Shown one piece after another: positions 49,993-58,351 of a DNA stretch of 64,000 bases; positions within the stretch are counted from its first letter, which is position 1, and the number at the start of each line of letters is the position of its first letter. Origin of the DNA: Amphritea atlantica. GTDB lineage: Bacteria > Pseudomonadota > Gammaproteobacteria > Pseudomonadales > Balneatricaceae. Location: contig CP073344.1 in assembly GCA_024397875.1 (NCBI GenBank), positions 797,001 to 861,000 on the forward strand, read 5' to 3'. The notes under the pieces are model-generated. The model did not search any database. It had not been told where the DNA came from and was given only the letters and a program-made list of their open reading frames with translations. Both the position numbers and the translations under genes were made by a program.

Positions 49993-50009
49993 AGTTACTA
50001 AAACTAAAG

Positions 50010-50097
50010 GCATAACAAGGAAATTTCACGCGGACGGAAAAAAGCACCGTTCGTTCCTCACTATGCTTTTCGCCTCCGGTGAATTGTGACGTTATGT
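50010..50097 (+). other. attC site 2 (array 2)
   Basis: 88 bp from GCATAAC (50010-50016) to GTTATGT (50091-50097). The arms AATTTCACGCGG and CCGGTGAATT pair with extra bases on one side, as attC hairpins do. GCATAAC is the exact complement of the GTTATGC that opens the same cassette (48281). Confidence 0.92.
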
Positions 50098-50112
50098 TCA
50101 AAAGGAGGATTG

Positions 50113-50520
50113 ATGGGCACTTTCTACGAGGAAGAAGCATTGCAGGTCGAACTGCATGCTGCCGAACAATATCCCACCGAAAAAGAAGCTCTGCGCGCTA
50201 TGACTGTCGCAGGTTTTCGAATTATTCAGAATTCTCGGCAACTTGATAAAAGGGCTATGCGCACGGATGTGTTTCGGTTTCTGCTAAGCCCAAGAGCCTT
50301 GAGCTACTGGAAAGAAAAAGGGTTGCTAGAACCTAGGGGCAGAACGGAAGTGGTTCGTCTTACGGATGAGGGGTTGTCTGTATGCTCAGGGAGTTTGCAC
50401 GAAGAGGTCGTAACAAGCACTAGGGAATCAGCAATCACTCAATGGGAAACACTAATGATTTCAGGTGGCGCGCTCACATCGAAATCGAAGGTGTTTTCTC
50501 TACCGCTGTCGAGAACATGA
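50113..50520 (+). CDS. Small protein of unknown function, integron cassette 3
   Basis: 135 residues from the ATG at 50113, which follows AAAGGAGG, one of the best ribosome sites in the window. The frame open to 50086 is not needed. The middle (FRFLLSPRALSYWKEKGLLEPRGRTEVVRLTDEGLSVC) looks like a winged-helix core with a beta hairpin, so DNA binding or a domain such as a transcription-factor-like adaptor is possible. I recognise no family. The stop (TGA) lies inside ACATGAC, one base off the expected ACATAAC. Confidence 0.78.
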   Translation: MGTFYEEEALQVELHAAEQYPTEKEALRAMTVAGFRIIQNSRQLDKRAMRTDVFRFLLSPRALSYWKEKGLLEPRGRTEVVRLTDEGLSVCSGSLHEEVVTSTRESAITQWETLMISGGALTSKSKVFSLPLSRT

Positions 50521-50629
50521 CAATTAGTTCCAGCGGTCCCCAAACCCCGCGCGGCTTTTTGCACATGCCTTCGGCATTGTTGCGCAAACGCCTCGCTACG
50601 TTTGGGCCCACTGAACAAGGGCGTTAGGT
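50515..50629 (+). other. attC site 3 (array 2)
   Basis: 115 bp from ACATGAC (50515-50521) to GTTAGGT (50623-50629). Arms CCCCAAAC and GTTTGGGC pair, with inner TGCCTTCGGCA forming the tip. ACATGAC differs by one base from the exact complement of GTTATGT at 50091. The mismatch coincides with the stop codon of cassette 3. Confidence 0.85.
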
Positions 50630-50647
50630 TTGTAAGTGAGTTCAAGG

Positions 50648-51046
50648 ATGAAAAGGTCGATAAAATATGCTCTCTGGTTTGTTCTGATTTTTGGGGCTGG
50701 AGCTTACACTGGCGGTCAAATAGCAACTGCTTATTACAAACCTCTCAACTTGACTAATTTGATAGGCTATCAAACCCATCAAGCTTCCTCCTATGCTGTT
50801 CTTTTTGGTGGAAATGAGGACGTTAAGGCAAAAGAGTTAATTTTTAGTGATCTGAAATTAAATTTGTTAAAAGCTAACATCCACCAAGAAAAACTTCCTA
50901 GCACTATGAAGGAGCATTTGTGCAGCCAGCTACTGAAGGTTGTGGAGGATAGAGAGTCTATAGAAGCTTTTGCTTTCGGTTTGCCTCAATCAGAAACAGA
51001 GATATCTGAATTAATAACTGATATTGGCAGGTGTGAAACATGGTAA
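50648..51046 (+). CDS. Small membrane-anchored protein, integron cassette 4
   Basis: 132 residues from ATG 50648 (or GTG 50636, which adds 4). A single N-terminal membrane helix (YALWFVLIFGAGAYTGGQIATAYY) is followed by a soluble helical part with LLKANIHQEKLPSTMKEHLCSQLLKVVEDRES. It could be a bitopic inner-membrane protein with a periplasmic or cytoplasmic domain. No family is recognised. The cassette runs from GTTAGGT (50623) to the exact complement ACCTAAC (51047-51053), directly after the stop. Confidence 0.75.
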   Translation: MKRSIKYALWFVLIFGAGAYTGGQIATAYYKPLNLTNLIGYQTHQASSYAVLFGGNEDVKAKELIFSDLKLNLLKANIHQEKLPSTMKEHLCSQLLKVVEDRESIEAFAFGLPQSETEISELITDIGRCETW

Positions 51047-51101
51047 ACCTAACAAGAAAAGCCATCCGACGTATACTGCGCGGCTGCTTTAAGCGTTAAA
51101 T
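51047..51101 (+). other. attC site 4 (array 2)
   Basis: A short 55-bp site from ACCTAAC (51047-51053) to GTTAAAT (51095-51101). The opening heptamer exactly complements the start of cassette 4. Its right end is joined directly to an IS remnant. Confidence 0.85.
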
Positions 51102-51194
51102 GTCCGAGTGCCCCACAATTTGTAGACACTTTCTATCGTTATAATTAACTGAAAGTGGAGGTGCTACATGGCTAAACGGAAGTATCAATCTTAA
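51102..51194 (+). mobile_element. Remnant of an IS3-type insertion sequence (left end)
   Basis: The sequence after the attC (GTGCCCCACAATTTGTAGACA) looks like the terminal inverted repeat of an IS3-family element. 45 bp later a good ribosome site (GGAGG) precedes an ATG at 51168 reading MAKRKYQS and then TAA. This is a typical opening for an IS3 OrfA but broken after eight codons. No right end was found. Confidence 0.5.
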
Positions 51195-51359
51195 TAAGTG
51201 AATGCAGCCTCTATCCAGCCTGGTTAGTAAAGTGTCATACATAATAGAGCTTATTACCGTTTTGTTATCTTAAAAAATACTGACTGTCGATTAAGTTGTC
51301 GAATGTGTATTTGCTTTGTGTACGGGTATAAAGACCCTTTGCTAGCTCAGCGCTTCTTG
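51195..51359. other. Short gene-free stretch after the IS remnant
   Basis: AT-rich sequence with no ORF of note. It separates the second cassette array from the FAD monooxygenase gene. Together with attC4 and the IS remnant it makes a 313-bp gap between genes. Confidence 0.4.
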
Positions 51360-52568
51360 TTACGACGGTTCTGGATTGGGCGCCGAGGAGCTGGGGTCTT
51401 GACGGCTGTGTGTACTGCCACGTTTATAACTTGAATGCCTTGAAGCGATGCCGTCTGCAATCCTTTTTGCGGCGACGGTAGCCGCGTCGAAATAGCCCGT
51501 GAGCGTGGTCTTGTACCCGCAAAACCAGAGGCCAGGATGACTCGGGTCGAATTCGCCAGCGCTACACTTAGGGCGCCCATCTCGATTCAGTACACCCATG
51601 CCAGCGAACCAGCCTTCAAGGCCGGAGCGATAACCCGTGGCGCAAATGATGATTTCGGGTTTGATGATGGAGCCGTCACCTAATTGCACGGCATCGGTGT
51701 TGAATGCCATCGTTTCACTAACAATCTGCATTTGGCCGCGTTTGAGCGCAGCGACAAAGCCGTCGTCCAGTGCCGGTGAAATACCATCAACGTTCAGTCG
51801 CGTGCCGCCGCCATCGGGGTGACTGTGCAGGCCGTAACGCGACAGCTTTCCATAGACTAAGCGCTGAGTCAGTGCCAGTGCAGCATCGAGTACCGGCAAG
51901 GGCAATAAAGTAAAAAGCTTCGCCAGTCGGTGCATCGGGAAGCCAAACAAGCGGGTTGGCATTATCGTCGGGCCGTGCCGCAGTGACACCCAGACCTTAC
52001 CGGTGGGTATTCGTGACAGATGATTGAGTACATCGGTGCCCGAATTGCCGGCGCCGACCACCAGGATGTCACGTTCGGCATAGCGCGCGATGTCCCCCAG
52101 TGCTGCGGCATGCAGGATTTCACCGCTGTATGTATCACGCTCAGGCCAATCAGGTATATAAGGGATTTTCTCGCGGCCAGTGGCGACGACGATATGGTTA
52201 GATTCGAGTGATCCTTTGTTGGTATCAACCCGCCAATGCTCCCCTTGACGCGATATTTGCTGTACCTCGGTCTCGAATTGTATCGGCAGGTTGAGTTGGC
52301 GCGCGAAGGTTTCCAGGTGGCCTACCACTGCGTCGCGCGGGACAAAATCACCGTGTCGTTTATCCATCGGCAAACCCGGTAAACTGGCAAACTTGCGGTA
52401 GATATTCAGTTTGAGCTGTGGATGCCTCGCCCGCCACGGCTCTGCGATTTGCGATGCGGCATCGATGATAGTCGCTTTGATGCCTTTCGCTTTGAGGGCG
52501 TGTGCGGTAGTCAGGCCGGACAAGCCGGCACCGATAATAATGACGTTATGAAAGGTTGGTTGTGACAT
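51360..52568 (-). CDS. FAD/NAD(P)-dependent flavin monooxygenase-like protein
   Basis: 402 residues. N-terminal FAD-binding Rossmann motif IIIGAGLSGLTTAHALKAKG, a middle HIVVATGREKIPYIPDWP, the second dinucleotide motif ILVVGAGNSGTDVLNHL (NAD(P)H) and a late IIICATGYRSGLE are the order expected for FMO-type monooxygenases. Substrate is unknown. The C-terminal tail is Ser/Pro-rich. It runs convergent to the array and in the same direction as the methyltransferase upstream, 180 bp away. Confidence 0.9.
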   Translation of the reverse strand: MSQPTFHNVIIIGAGLSGLTTAHALKAKGIKATIIDAASQIAEPWRARHPQLKLNIYRKFASLPGLPMDKRHGDFVPRDAVVGHLETFARQLNLPIQFETEVQQISRQGEHWRVDTNKGSLESNHIVVATGREKIPYIPDWPERDTYSGEILHAAALGDIARYAERDILVVGAGNSGTDVLNHLSRIPTGKVWVSLRHGPTIMPTRLFGFPMHRLAKLFTLLPLPVLDAALALTQRLVYGKLSRYGLHSHPDGGGTRLNVDGISPALDDGFVAALKRGQMQIVSETMAFNTDAVQLGDGSIIKPEIIICATGYRSGLEGWFAGMGVLNRDGRPKCSAGEFDPSHPGLWFCGYKTTLTGYFDAATVAAKRIADGIASRHSSYKRGSTHSRQDPSSSAPNPEPS

Positions 52569-52747
52569 GGGTCATGTACTCCTTCAATGATTGCTTTAGG
52601 GCGTCGCGGTGTTGTTGGTTGCGCTGTTACTGGTTGCACATCCGCTATACGACGCGCATTCCCTTGGCGAGAAACAGATTCTTTGTGGGGCCAAGATGAT
52701 TGAGTTAGGAAAGACCAGCGCACTTAGTGCTGTGGCCTTGCTGTTCG

Positions 52748-53845
52748 TTACGGCCTTAATACCCAATAGTCATTCTGGATATCGTGGGGTAGCTGGTGCA
52801 CATCGATACGGCTGAAGCCGGCACGCGTAAAGTAATCACGCGCGACCTCACGACCCCACATGGTGCCTAAACCTTCACCACCTTGTGCGAGAGACACACT
52901 CATACAATGCATGATCGAGATGGTGTAAAGCAGTGGGCCCAACGGGTGCTCGCGATCATGATGATGATGGCTGGATGAATGGATGTCCTGTGCCAAATAC
53001 ACACCATTGCGTTTGAGCGTGCGACAAATGCCTTGCAGCAGATTGAGCGGTTTGGCCTGATCATGAATGGCATCAAAAGTGGTCACAAAATCAAAGGCTT
53101 GGGTCTCTGCGGTGCTATTAAAGTCGGACAAGTCTCTAACCTCAAATGACACGTTGTTTAAACTTCGCCGCTCGGCCTGTTCGCACGCCCAGGTAATCGC
53201 GTCTTGTGACAGGTCGTAGCCCTTGAAGTGACTGTTGGGAAAGCGCTCGGCCATTTCCATTAATGCGAGACCGCGACCACAGCCTAAGTCGAGCACGTGA
53301 ATACCAGCCTCCAGACGCTCGGGTATCTCGGGCGCCAATGGCAGTATGCTGTCGAATAGAGCAGGCAACACGGTCTGGCCACTGTCTTCGGCCATCACCT
53401 CATGGAAACGATGAAATTTTTCGTAGGGCACACCTTTGCCATGCTGGAAGCTCTCGAGGACGTCATCCTCAACTTGGCCGAGCAGGGGAATGTACTGGGC
53501 AAATACGGCTAGGTTAGCGTCGCGACCATTAGTAAGCAGCGCGGCGTGTTCAGGTGGTAAGCGGTAAGTCATGCTGTCGGCGTCGTGCTCCACAATGCCT
53601 GATACCGTCAGTCCGCCAAGCCATTCGCGAATATAACGTTCATTGAGTTGGCTAAGGCGGGCCAGCTCGCTAGAGGTGACGGCTACGCCATTAGCCAATT
53701 GATCAAACAAGCCAGCGCGATGGCCGAGTGACACCAGTTGTAACATACCGCTTTCATTTAACGCATGAACAAAACGGTTTTCAAACTCAGCTTGGCGATG
53801 ATTGTCGAGCGCCGAACCTGACGGGCTAAGTGTTGCGATTTCCAT
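52748..53845 (-). CDS. Class I SAM-dependent methyltransferase with N-terminal winged helix
   Basis: 365 residues. The N-terminal ~90 residues (LVSLGHRAGLFDQLANGVAVTSSELARLSQLNERYIREWLGGLTVSG) are a winged-helix dimerisation domain as in O-methyltransferases. The SAM site is HVLDLGCGRGLALMEMAE (about residue 185), with the acidic loop GYDLS. A histidine cluster (SSSHHHHDREHP) follows. It is close to the MT family found with GlxA-type regulators. It diverges from such a regulator at 53967, suggesting control by it. Confidence 0.9.
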   Translation of the reverse strand: MEIATLSPSGSALDNHRQAEFENRFVHALNESGMLQLVSLGHRAGLFDQLANGVAVTSSELARLSQLNERYIREWLGGLTVSGIVEHDADSMTYRLPPEHAALLTNGRDANLAVFAQYIPLLGQVEDDVLESFQHGKGVPYEKFHRFHEVMAEDSGQTVLPALFDSILPLAPEIPERLEAGIHVLDLGCGRGLALMEMAERFPNSHFKGYDLSQDAITWACEQAERRSLNNVSFEVRDLSDFNSTAETQAFDFVTTFDAIHDQAKPLNLLQGICRTLKRNGVYLAQDIHSSSHHHHDREHPLGPLLYTISIMHCMSVSLAQGGEGLGTMWGREVARDYFTRAGFSRIDVHQLPHDIQNDYWVLRP

Positions 53846-53966
53846 TTTTAACTCCTTGAAGTGTTTTGCTAGTGCCGGAACTTTTCAGTCCGGAGTGCTA
53901 GCTAGTATGAAACCCGACGGTCCGTTAAACTAAAGTGTAAAAAGACGAAAAACGGTCATTTCCGCC

Positions 53967-54986
53967 ATGAGCCACTTAAAACCTCGCATCGCATTACTGG
54001 CAATTCCCGAAGTCGCTGCCTCGACACTGTACGGTATGAATGATGTGTTCGCCTCGGCTGGACGCGACTGGGCGGCCTTGGTGGAGGGCAAGAAAGGCGA
54101 GTCGGTACTCGATCCGCGAGTGGTGTCCTTCCGAGGGCCAGGGCCTATGACGCTGACCAATGGCGTTCGAATTGTGCCGGATGAGGACGACGGGGTAGTA
54201 CCGGACGTGGTCTGCGTACCGGAAGTGGCGGTCGCGCCGGGTGCCGTGTTAACCGACTCCCACCGAGATGAAATTGCTTGGTTGCGTCGCTGCTATGAAG
54301 GCGGTGCCATAGTTGCCACGGCCTGTTCTGGCGCCCTGCTGCTCGCCGAGACCGGATTGTTAAACGGCAGTGAAGCGACGACTCACTGGGCCTATTGTGA
54401 CGCCTTGTCATGTTACCCCGGTGTGCAGGTTCACCCGAATCGCGCGCTGGTTGTTGGAGGTGAAGGTGGGCGTCTTATCATGGCCGGCGGCGGCACCTCG
54501 TGGGAGGACCTGGCGCTTTATCTGGTGGCACGCTTGGTTAGTGTTGACGAAGCTATGCACATCGCTAAGCTGTTCCTCATCGATTGGCATGATGTCGGTC
54601 AGTTACCTTATGCAGCCTTAGCGCGCGGCAGTCAGGTTGATGATGCCGGAATCGCTCACTGCCAAAACTGGATTGCCGAGCACTATGAGCGCTCTTCGCC
54701 CGTGGCAACCATGATTCAGCTCAGCGGCATGACCGAACGCACCTTTAACCGGCGTTTCAAACTGGCAACCGGAATGTCGCCTATCGATTATGTGCATACC
54801 TTGCGTATTGAGGAAGCAAAGCAGTTACTTGAAAGCGACGACCAACCCGTTGAAGCCATCGCGCAAGATGTTGGTTATGAAGACGCTGCTTTTTTTGGAC
54901 GGTTATTTCGCCGCAAAGTAGGAATTACACCCCTTCAGTACCGTAAACGTTTTCGGGGTTTGCGGCGGGCGCTTGAGGCAACATAA
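53967..54986 (+). CDS. GlxA-family AraC transcriptional regulator (DJ-1/PfpI plus HTH)
   Basis: 339 residues. Residues ~5-190 form a DJ-1/PfpI-like domain with the catalytic-type nucleophile region VATACSGALLLAETGLL. Residues ~225-335 are an AraC helix-turn-helix (TERTFNRRFKLATGMSPIDYVHTLRIEEAKQLLE then EDAAFFGRLFRRKVG). This is the GlxA/FtrA class, which often regulates amine, quaternary-ammonium or aldehyde metabolism. It is divergent from the methyltransferase, with 121 bp between them for shared control. Confidence 0.93.
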   Translation: MSHLKPRIALLAIPEVAASTLYGMNDVFASAGRDWAALVEGKKGESVLDPRVVSFRGPGPMTLTNGVRIVPDEDDGVVPDVVCVPEVAVAPGAVLTDSHRDEIAWLRRCYEGGAIVATACSGALLLAETGLLNGSEATTHWAYCDALSCYPGVQVHPNRALVVGGEGGRLIMAGGGTSWEDLALYLVARLVSVDEAMHIAKLFLIDWHDVGQLPYAALARGSQVDDAGIAHCQNWIAEHYERSSPVATMIQLSGMTERTFNRRFKLATGMSPIDYVHTLRIEEAKQLLESDDQPVEAIAQDVGYEDAAFFGRLFRRKVGITPLQYRKRFRGLRRALEAT

Positions 54987-55033
54987 TTCATAATCATGAG
55001 CTGGACGAATATTTTAACGATAGGAGTAATTTT

Positions 55034-55534
55034 ATGAGACAGACGGAGGTTCTGACCCGCTACAAGGCTTGGGCAGACGAGTTGATTTTATCAGCGTTGT
55101 CTTCGCTTCCCGATACGGAGCTTACCGCACCGCGCCCAATCGTCTTTGGTAATTTGCTTCGCACGCTCAACCACGCCTATCAAATGGACCACGTCTGGAA
55201 ATGTCACCTGCTAGGCAAACCTCACGGTTTAACCACCCGCAACCCCAAAGAGTGTCCGGAACTGAAGGAGCTGATTGTAGGCCAGCGCAGCATAGATGAG
55301 TGGTATGTTAACTACGCTGATGCAACCGCAGAGAATGAACTGGAGGAGATTGTAGAATTTGAGTTTATTGGCGGAGGAACCGGAAAAATGAATCGCCGGG
55401 ATATCCTTGTGCATGTTGTAAACCATACCACCTACCACCGCGGCCACGTTGCTGGCATTCTCTATCAGCTCAATGTTTCGCCACCAGTCACTGACTTTCC
55501 GGTGTTCTTACGGGACATTTCGGATGGCACTTAA
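55034..55534 (+). CDS. DinB family protein
   Basis: 166 residues. The four-helix DinB/YfiT-like fold is indicated by LLRTLNHAYQMDHVWKCHLLG and the C-terminal VHVVNHTTYHRGHVAGILYQL. These supply three histidines that usually bind a metal. Some members are thiol-dependent S-transferases (bacillithiol, mycothiol or glutathione users) and others are of unknown function. The ATG follows TAGGAG. The stop lies in CTTAACC, after which a GC-rich, attC-resembling stretch leads to the next gene. Confidence 0.9.
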   Translation: MRQTEVLTRYKAWADELILSALSSLPDTELTAPRPIVFGNLLRTLNHAYQMDHVWKCHLLGKPHGLTTRNPKECPELKELIVGQRSIDEWYVNYADATAENELEEIVEFEFIGGGTGKMNRRDILVHVVNHTTYHRGHVAGILYQLNVSPPVTDFPVFLRDISDGT

Positions 55535-55622
55535 CCAATCGCTTAAAGTTGCTCCGGCTCTCTGGGCCTCAACCGGATGCGCTAAAGCGCGTCGTTTAGT
55601 TTGCATTAGCACCCTGAATGGT

Positions 55623-56294
55623 ATGAAGCGTTTTCGGGTGATTTTTGGGTTGTTGCCGTGCGTGGTTTTTGGCGCAGAAAGTGTCTGCCATGGAACAACA
55701 TCTGATGGGCGCCTGGAAAATGGTGTAGAGCTACCCCGGTCAGGCCCGAACTTCGTCACATATAGTAACGTTGCAAGAATCGCTGGGCGAACCTACGTAC
55801 ATTCTGAGGTTAGTGAAATTATAGTGGCTGCCTATGCTGAGCTTGAAAAAGAGCTGCCCAACAAGGTTTATAAGTACGCTGAAACCGGATTTGAGGAAGG
55901 CGGAGAGTTCAAGCCGCACAAGACTCATCGAAATGGTCTTTCAGTCGACTTTATGACGCCGGTTAAGAGCAGGCAGGGGGCGTCTGTACACCTCCCGACA
56001 TATCCCTGGAATAAATTTGGTTATAGTATTGAATTTGATGAAAGGGGTCGATTTGAAGACCTTATGATTGATTACGATGCACTGGCGGCCCATATCGTTG
56101 CATTGGATCGTGCAGCAAAGTCGAGAGATCACAAAATATGGCGTGTAATATTTGATCCTGAATTACAGGCAGGTCTCTTTAATACACGATACGGGGACTA
56201 TATACAGTCCAATATCGCATTATCTAAAAAGCGCTCATGGGTAAGGCACGACGAGCACTATCACGTTGATTTTGTGGTGCCATGTGAAAAGTAG
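55623..56294 (+). CDS. MepA/LAS-type murein endopeptidase-like protein
   Basis: 223 residues with a Sec-type signal sequence (FGLLPCVVFGAES). The metal site of penicillin-insensitive murein endopeptidases is visible: HKTHRNGLSVDF (His102 and Asp109) and RHDEHYHVDF (His212, His214). It probably cuts peptide cross-links in peptidoglycan in the periplasm. At about 200 mature residues it is shorter than MepA. I start at ATG 55623; the open frame continues up to 55449 inside the DinB gene but is not signal-like. An attC-like 80 bp precedes it. Confidence 0.8.
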   Translation: MKRFRVIFGLLPCVVFGAESVCHGTTSDGRLENGVELPRSGPNFVTYSNVARIAGRTYVHSEVSEIIVAAYAELEKELPNKVYKYAETGFEEGGEFKPHKTHRNGLSVDFMTPVKSRQGASVHLPTYPWNKFGYSIEFDERGRFEDLMIDYDALAAHIVALDRAAKSRDHKIWRVIFDPELQAGLFNTRYGDYIQSNIALSKKRSWVRHDEHYHVDFVVPCEK

Positions 56295-56348
56295 GGCAGG
56301 CATGATGCTGGCGTTAGCTTTCCGCGACCATACTGGAATATATGAGTC

Positions 56349-56966
56349 ATGAAAGATTCAAAGACATTTTGGGATAAAGCAGCTGAAAAGTATATTAAGA
56401 GTCCCATTAAAGACGAAGCTGCGTATCAGAAGAAGCTGGCAATTACCCAGGCCTTCCTGAGGCCGGATTACAAGGTGCTGGAGTTCGGCTGCGGCAGTGG
56501 TGCCACCGCAATTTTTCATGCGCCTCATGTGGCACAGGTTGTTGCTACGGATATATCTGACAAGATGATCGAAGCGGCTCAGAGAAAAGCGGTCGAAGCC
56601 GGCGTAAAGAACATTGTTTTTCAGCAGGGAACACTCGACAGTCTACAATTCAAAAATGAAAGTTTTGACGCTGTCTTGGGACTGAATGTGTTACATCTTT
56701 TGGAAGATGTCGATGGCGCGATAGTAAAAGTACATCAACTTCTAAAAAATGAGGGTGTATTTGTGTCAAGCACGTCGCTAATAGCAGAAATCAATTTAGC
56801 TTTTCGGTGGCTGATCTCTGGCATGCAGTTGCTTGGTTTAGCGCCTTATGTCAGCCGCTTTACGAAGCGTCAGCTGATTTCCAAATTATTGAAAGCAGGT
56901 TTTACGATTGAACGGGAATGGCAGGCTAGCCATGAATCGGTCTTCATAGTCGCCAGGAAAGTCTGA
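56349..56966 (+). CDS. Class I SAM-dependent methyltransferase
   Basis: 205 residues. Motif I is VLEFGCGSGATAIFHAPH (SAM binding), with VVATDISDKMIEAAQRKA as the acidic-loop region and FDAVLGLNVLHLLED as motif IV of UbiE/BioC-like methyltransferases. Substrate is unknown. ATG at 56349 follows a weak ribosome site (GGAATAT). Gene 55 bp after the endopeptidase. It may be part of a small accessory set, since AT-rich codon use resembles the cassette genes more than the core. Confidence 0.88.
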   Translation: MKDSKTFWDKAAEKYIKSPIKDEAAYQKKLAITQAFLRPDYKVLEFGCGSGATAIFHAPHVAQVVATDISDKMIEAAQRKAVEAGVKNIVFQQGTLDSLQFKNESFDAVLGLNVLHLLEDVDGAIVKVHQLLKNEGVFVSSTSLIAEINLAFRWLISGMQLLGLAPYVSRFTKRQLISKLLKAGFTIEREWQASHESVFIVARKV

Positions 56967-57313
56967 TCAATAAGTGGGGTTCAGACTAACAACCGGCTGT
57001 TATCGCCTCTTCGGGGTAGGGACTGCTTTTCCGCCGCTTAGCGGCTAAACGTCAGCCCTGGGGCAGAACTGCAAAATAGATGATCTGCCCCCTGCAGCAG
57101 AGAAGGAAACCCGGATATTTGGGGGCAGTGTAATAGTTCATAGAGGCGTTGACTGGCAATGAGCGATTTAAAGAAGGGATCGAGTCATTATCAGGTCGAG
57201 GCGTGATTGTCTTGAAGCGAGGCCCAGTGCCTGAAAATGAAAGCTTCAGTTGTTATTCTGACTCTAAACAGACCCCAATATCGCTGACCTCAAATATCCA
57301 CCACGTGACCTGC
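56967..57313. other. Gene-free stretch with small hairpin
   Basis: About 350 bp. A GCCGC-TTA-GCGGC hairpin sits near 57036-57048 and a GACTAACAACCGG segment near 56990 resembles attC edges, but no complete site can be built. A 65-codon frame at 57149 has no protein-like features. Confidence 0.4.
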
Positions 57314-58219
57314 TTAATCGTGGCCTATATAGGGATTGGCCCTTAGTCGATCAATCGCAAGGTCGATAAACGATCGGATCTTGGCGTTGGCTTGTCGCCC
57401 TTCGAGATGAACAATGCTGACCGGCAGTGGTTTGCTTTCGTAGTCTTCGAGTATGCGCGTCAGGGAACCGTTTTTTAATTCCTCGCCCACCTGATAGGAC
57501 ATAAGCCGGGTGATTCCAAACCCTTGTTTAGCCGCTGTAATTGCCGCTCCATTCTGGGAGCAGTGCAGGCGGGGGGCAACTTTTACGGACTCCTTGCCTG
57601 TGGATGATTCAAATTGCCACGTCGTTGACGGTTCAACGGTTGAGGCCTGAATGATTTCATGCTCTTTGAGCTCGGAAGGGTGGTTGGGTATGCCATGTTT
57701 TTTCAAATAGATGGGTGCAGCGCATACCAGCCGCTGAACGCTTCCGACGGGTGTGGCATAGATACTTGAATCCTTAAGGTGACCAATCCGGATAGCCACG
57801 TCCAAACCCTCATCGAGTATATTACTGATGCGATCGTAGAAAACTGCTCTTACGGTTACCGATGGATTCTGCTGCAAATATTCCGTCAGAATCGGTGCGA
57901 TATGTATCTGACCAAACAATACCGGGGCCGTCACCGATAACACTCCTTTGGGTTCGGCGTAGCTTCCGGAGGCGGTAGCCACAGCCTGTTCGACATCTTC
58001 TAAAATCCGTTTGGCGTCTTCAAAAAAACGGGTACCCGAATCCGTAAGGCGGACATGACGGGTGGTTCTGTTGAACAGCCGCACACCCAGGACCTTCTCA
58101 AGCTGAGCGACAGATCGGGTTACCGCCGGGGCCGACAGATCCAGCTTGCGGCTGGCGGCAACGAAACTCTGACATTCCGCCACCTCGATGAAAACCCGCA
58201 TCGCTTCAAGTTTATCCAT
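57314..58219 (-). CDS. LysR family transcriptional regulator (CrgA-like)
   Basis: 301 residues. HTH: MDKLEAMRVFIEVAECQSFVAASRKLDLSAPAVTRSVAQLEKVLG. The effector domain includes GVLSVTAPVLFGQIHIAPILTEYL, the pattern of the CrgA/YafC subgroup. It diverges from the AhpD-like gene at 58352 with 132 bp between them, the usual arrangement for a LysR regulator and its target. The shared region is AT-rich with several TAATT/ATTA motifs. Confidence 0.93.
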   Translation of the reverse strand: MDKLEAMRVFIEVAECQSFVAASRKLDLSAPAVTRSVAQLEKVLGVRLFNRTTRHVRLTDSGTRFFEDAKRILEDVEQAVATASGSYAEPKGVLSVTAPVLFGQIHIAPILTEYLQQNPSVTVRAVFYDRISNILDEGLDVAIRIGHLKDSSIYATPVGSVQRLVCAAPIYLKKHGIPNHPSELKEHEIIQASTVEPSTTWQFESSTGKESVKVAPRLHCSQNGAAITAAKQGFGITRLMSYQVGEELKNGSLTRILEDYESKPLPVSIVHLEGRQANAKIRSFIDLAIDRLRANPYIGHD

Positions 58220-58351
58220 TCAATACCACACAGATTCATTAGCTACATTATTTCATTAACAGTAATAGATAATTAAATTTCAGTCTAATTATCTTTGTTT
58301 ATGTTAATTGTATGCTGGGCTCTCCAATCCGATAATATTTAGGAGCTAATC

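Noticed and set aside
52609-52815. 68-codon hydrophobic frame on the plus strand
   Set aside because: It overlaps the 3' end of the minus-strand methyltransferase and has no ribosome site or family features.
56967-57060. attC site after the methyltransferase
   Set aside because: GACTAAC has no matching GTTAGTC at the gene start, and the only strong pairing is a 5-bp stem.
57149-57346. 65-codon frame upstream of the LysR stop
   Set aside because: No ribosome site, no recognisable features, and it overlaps the LysR gene end on the other strand.
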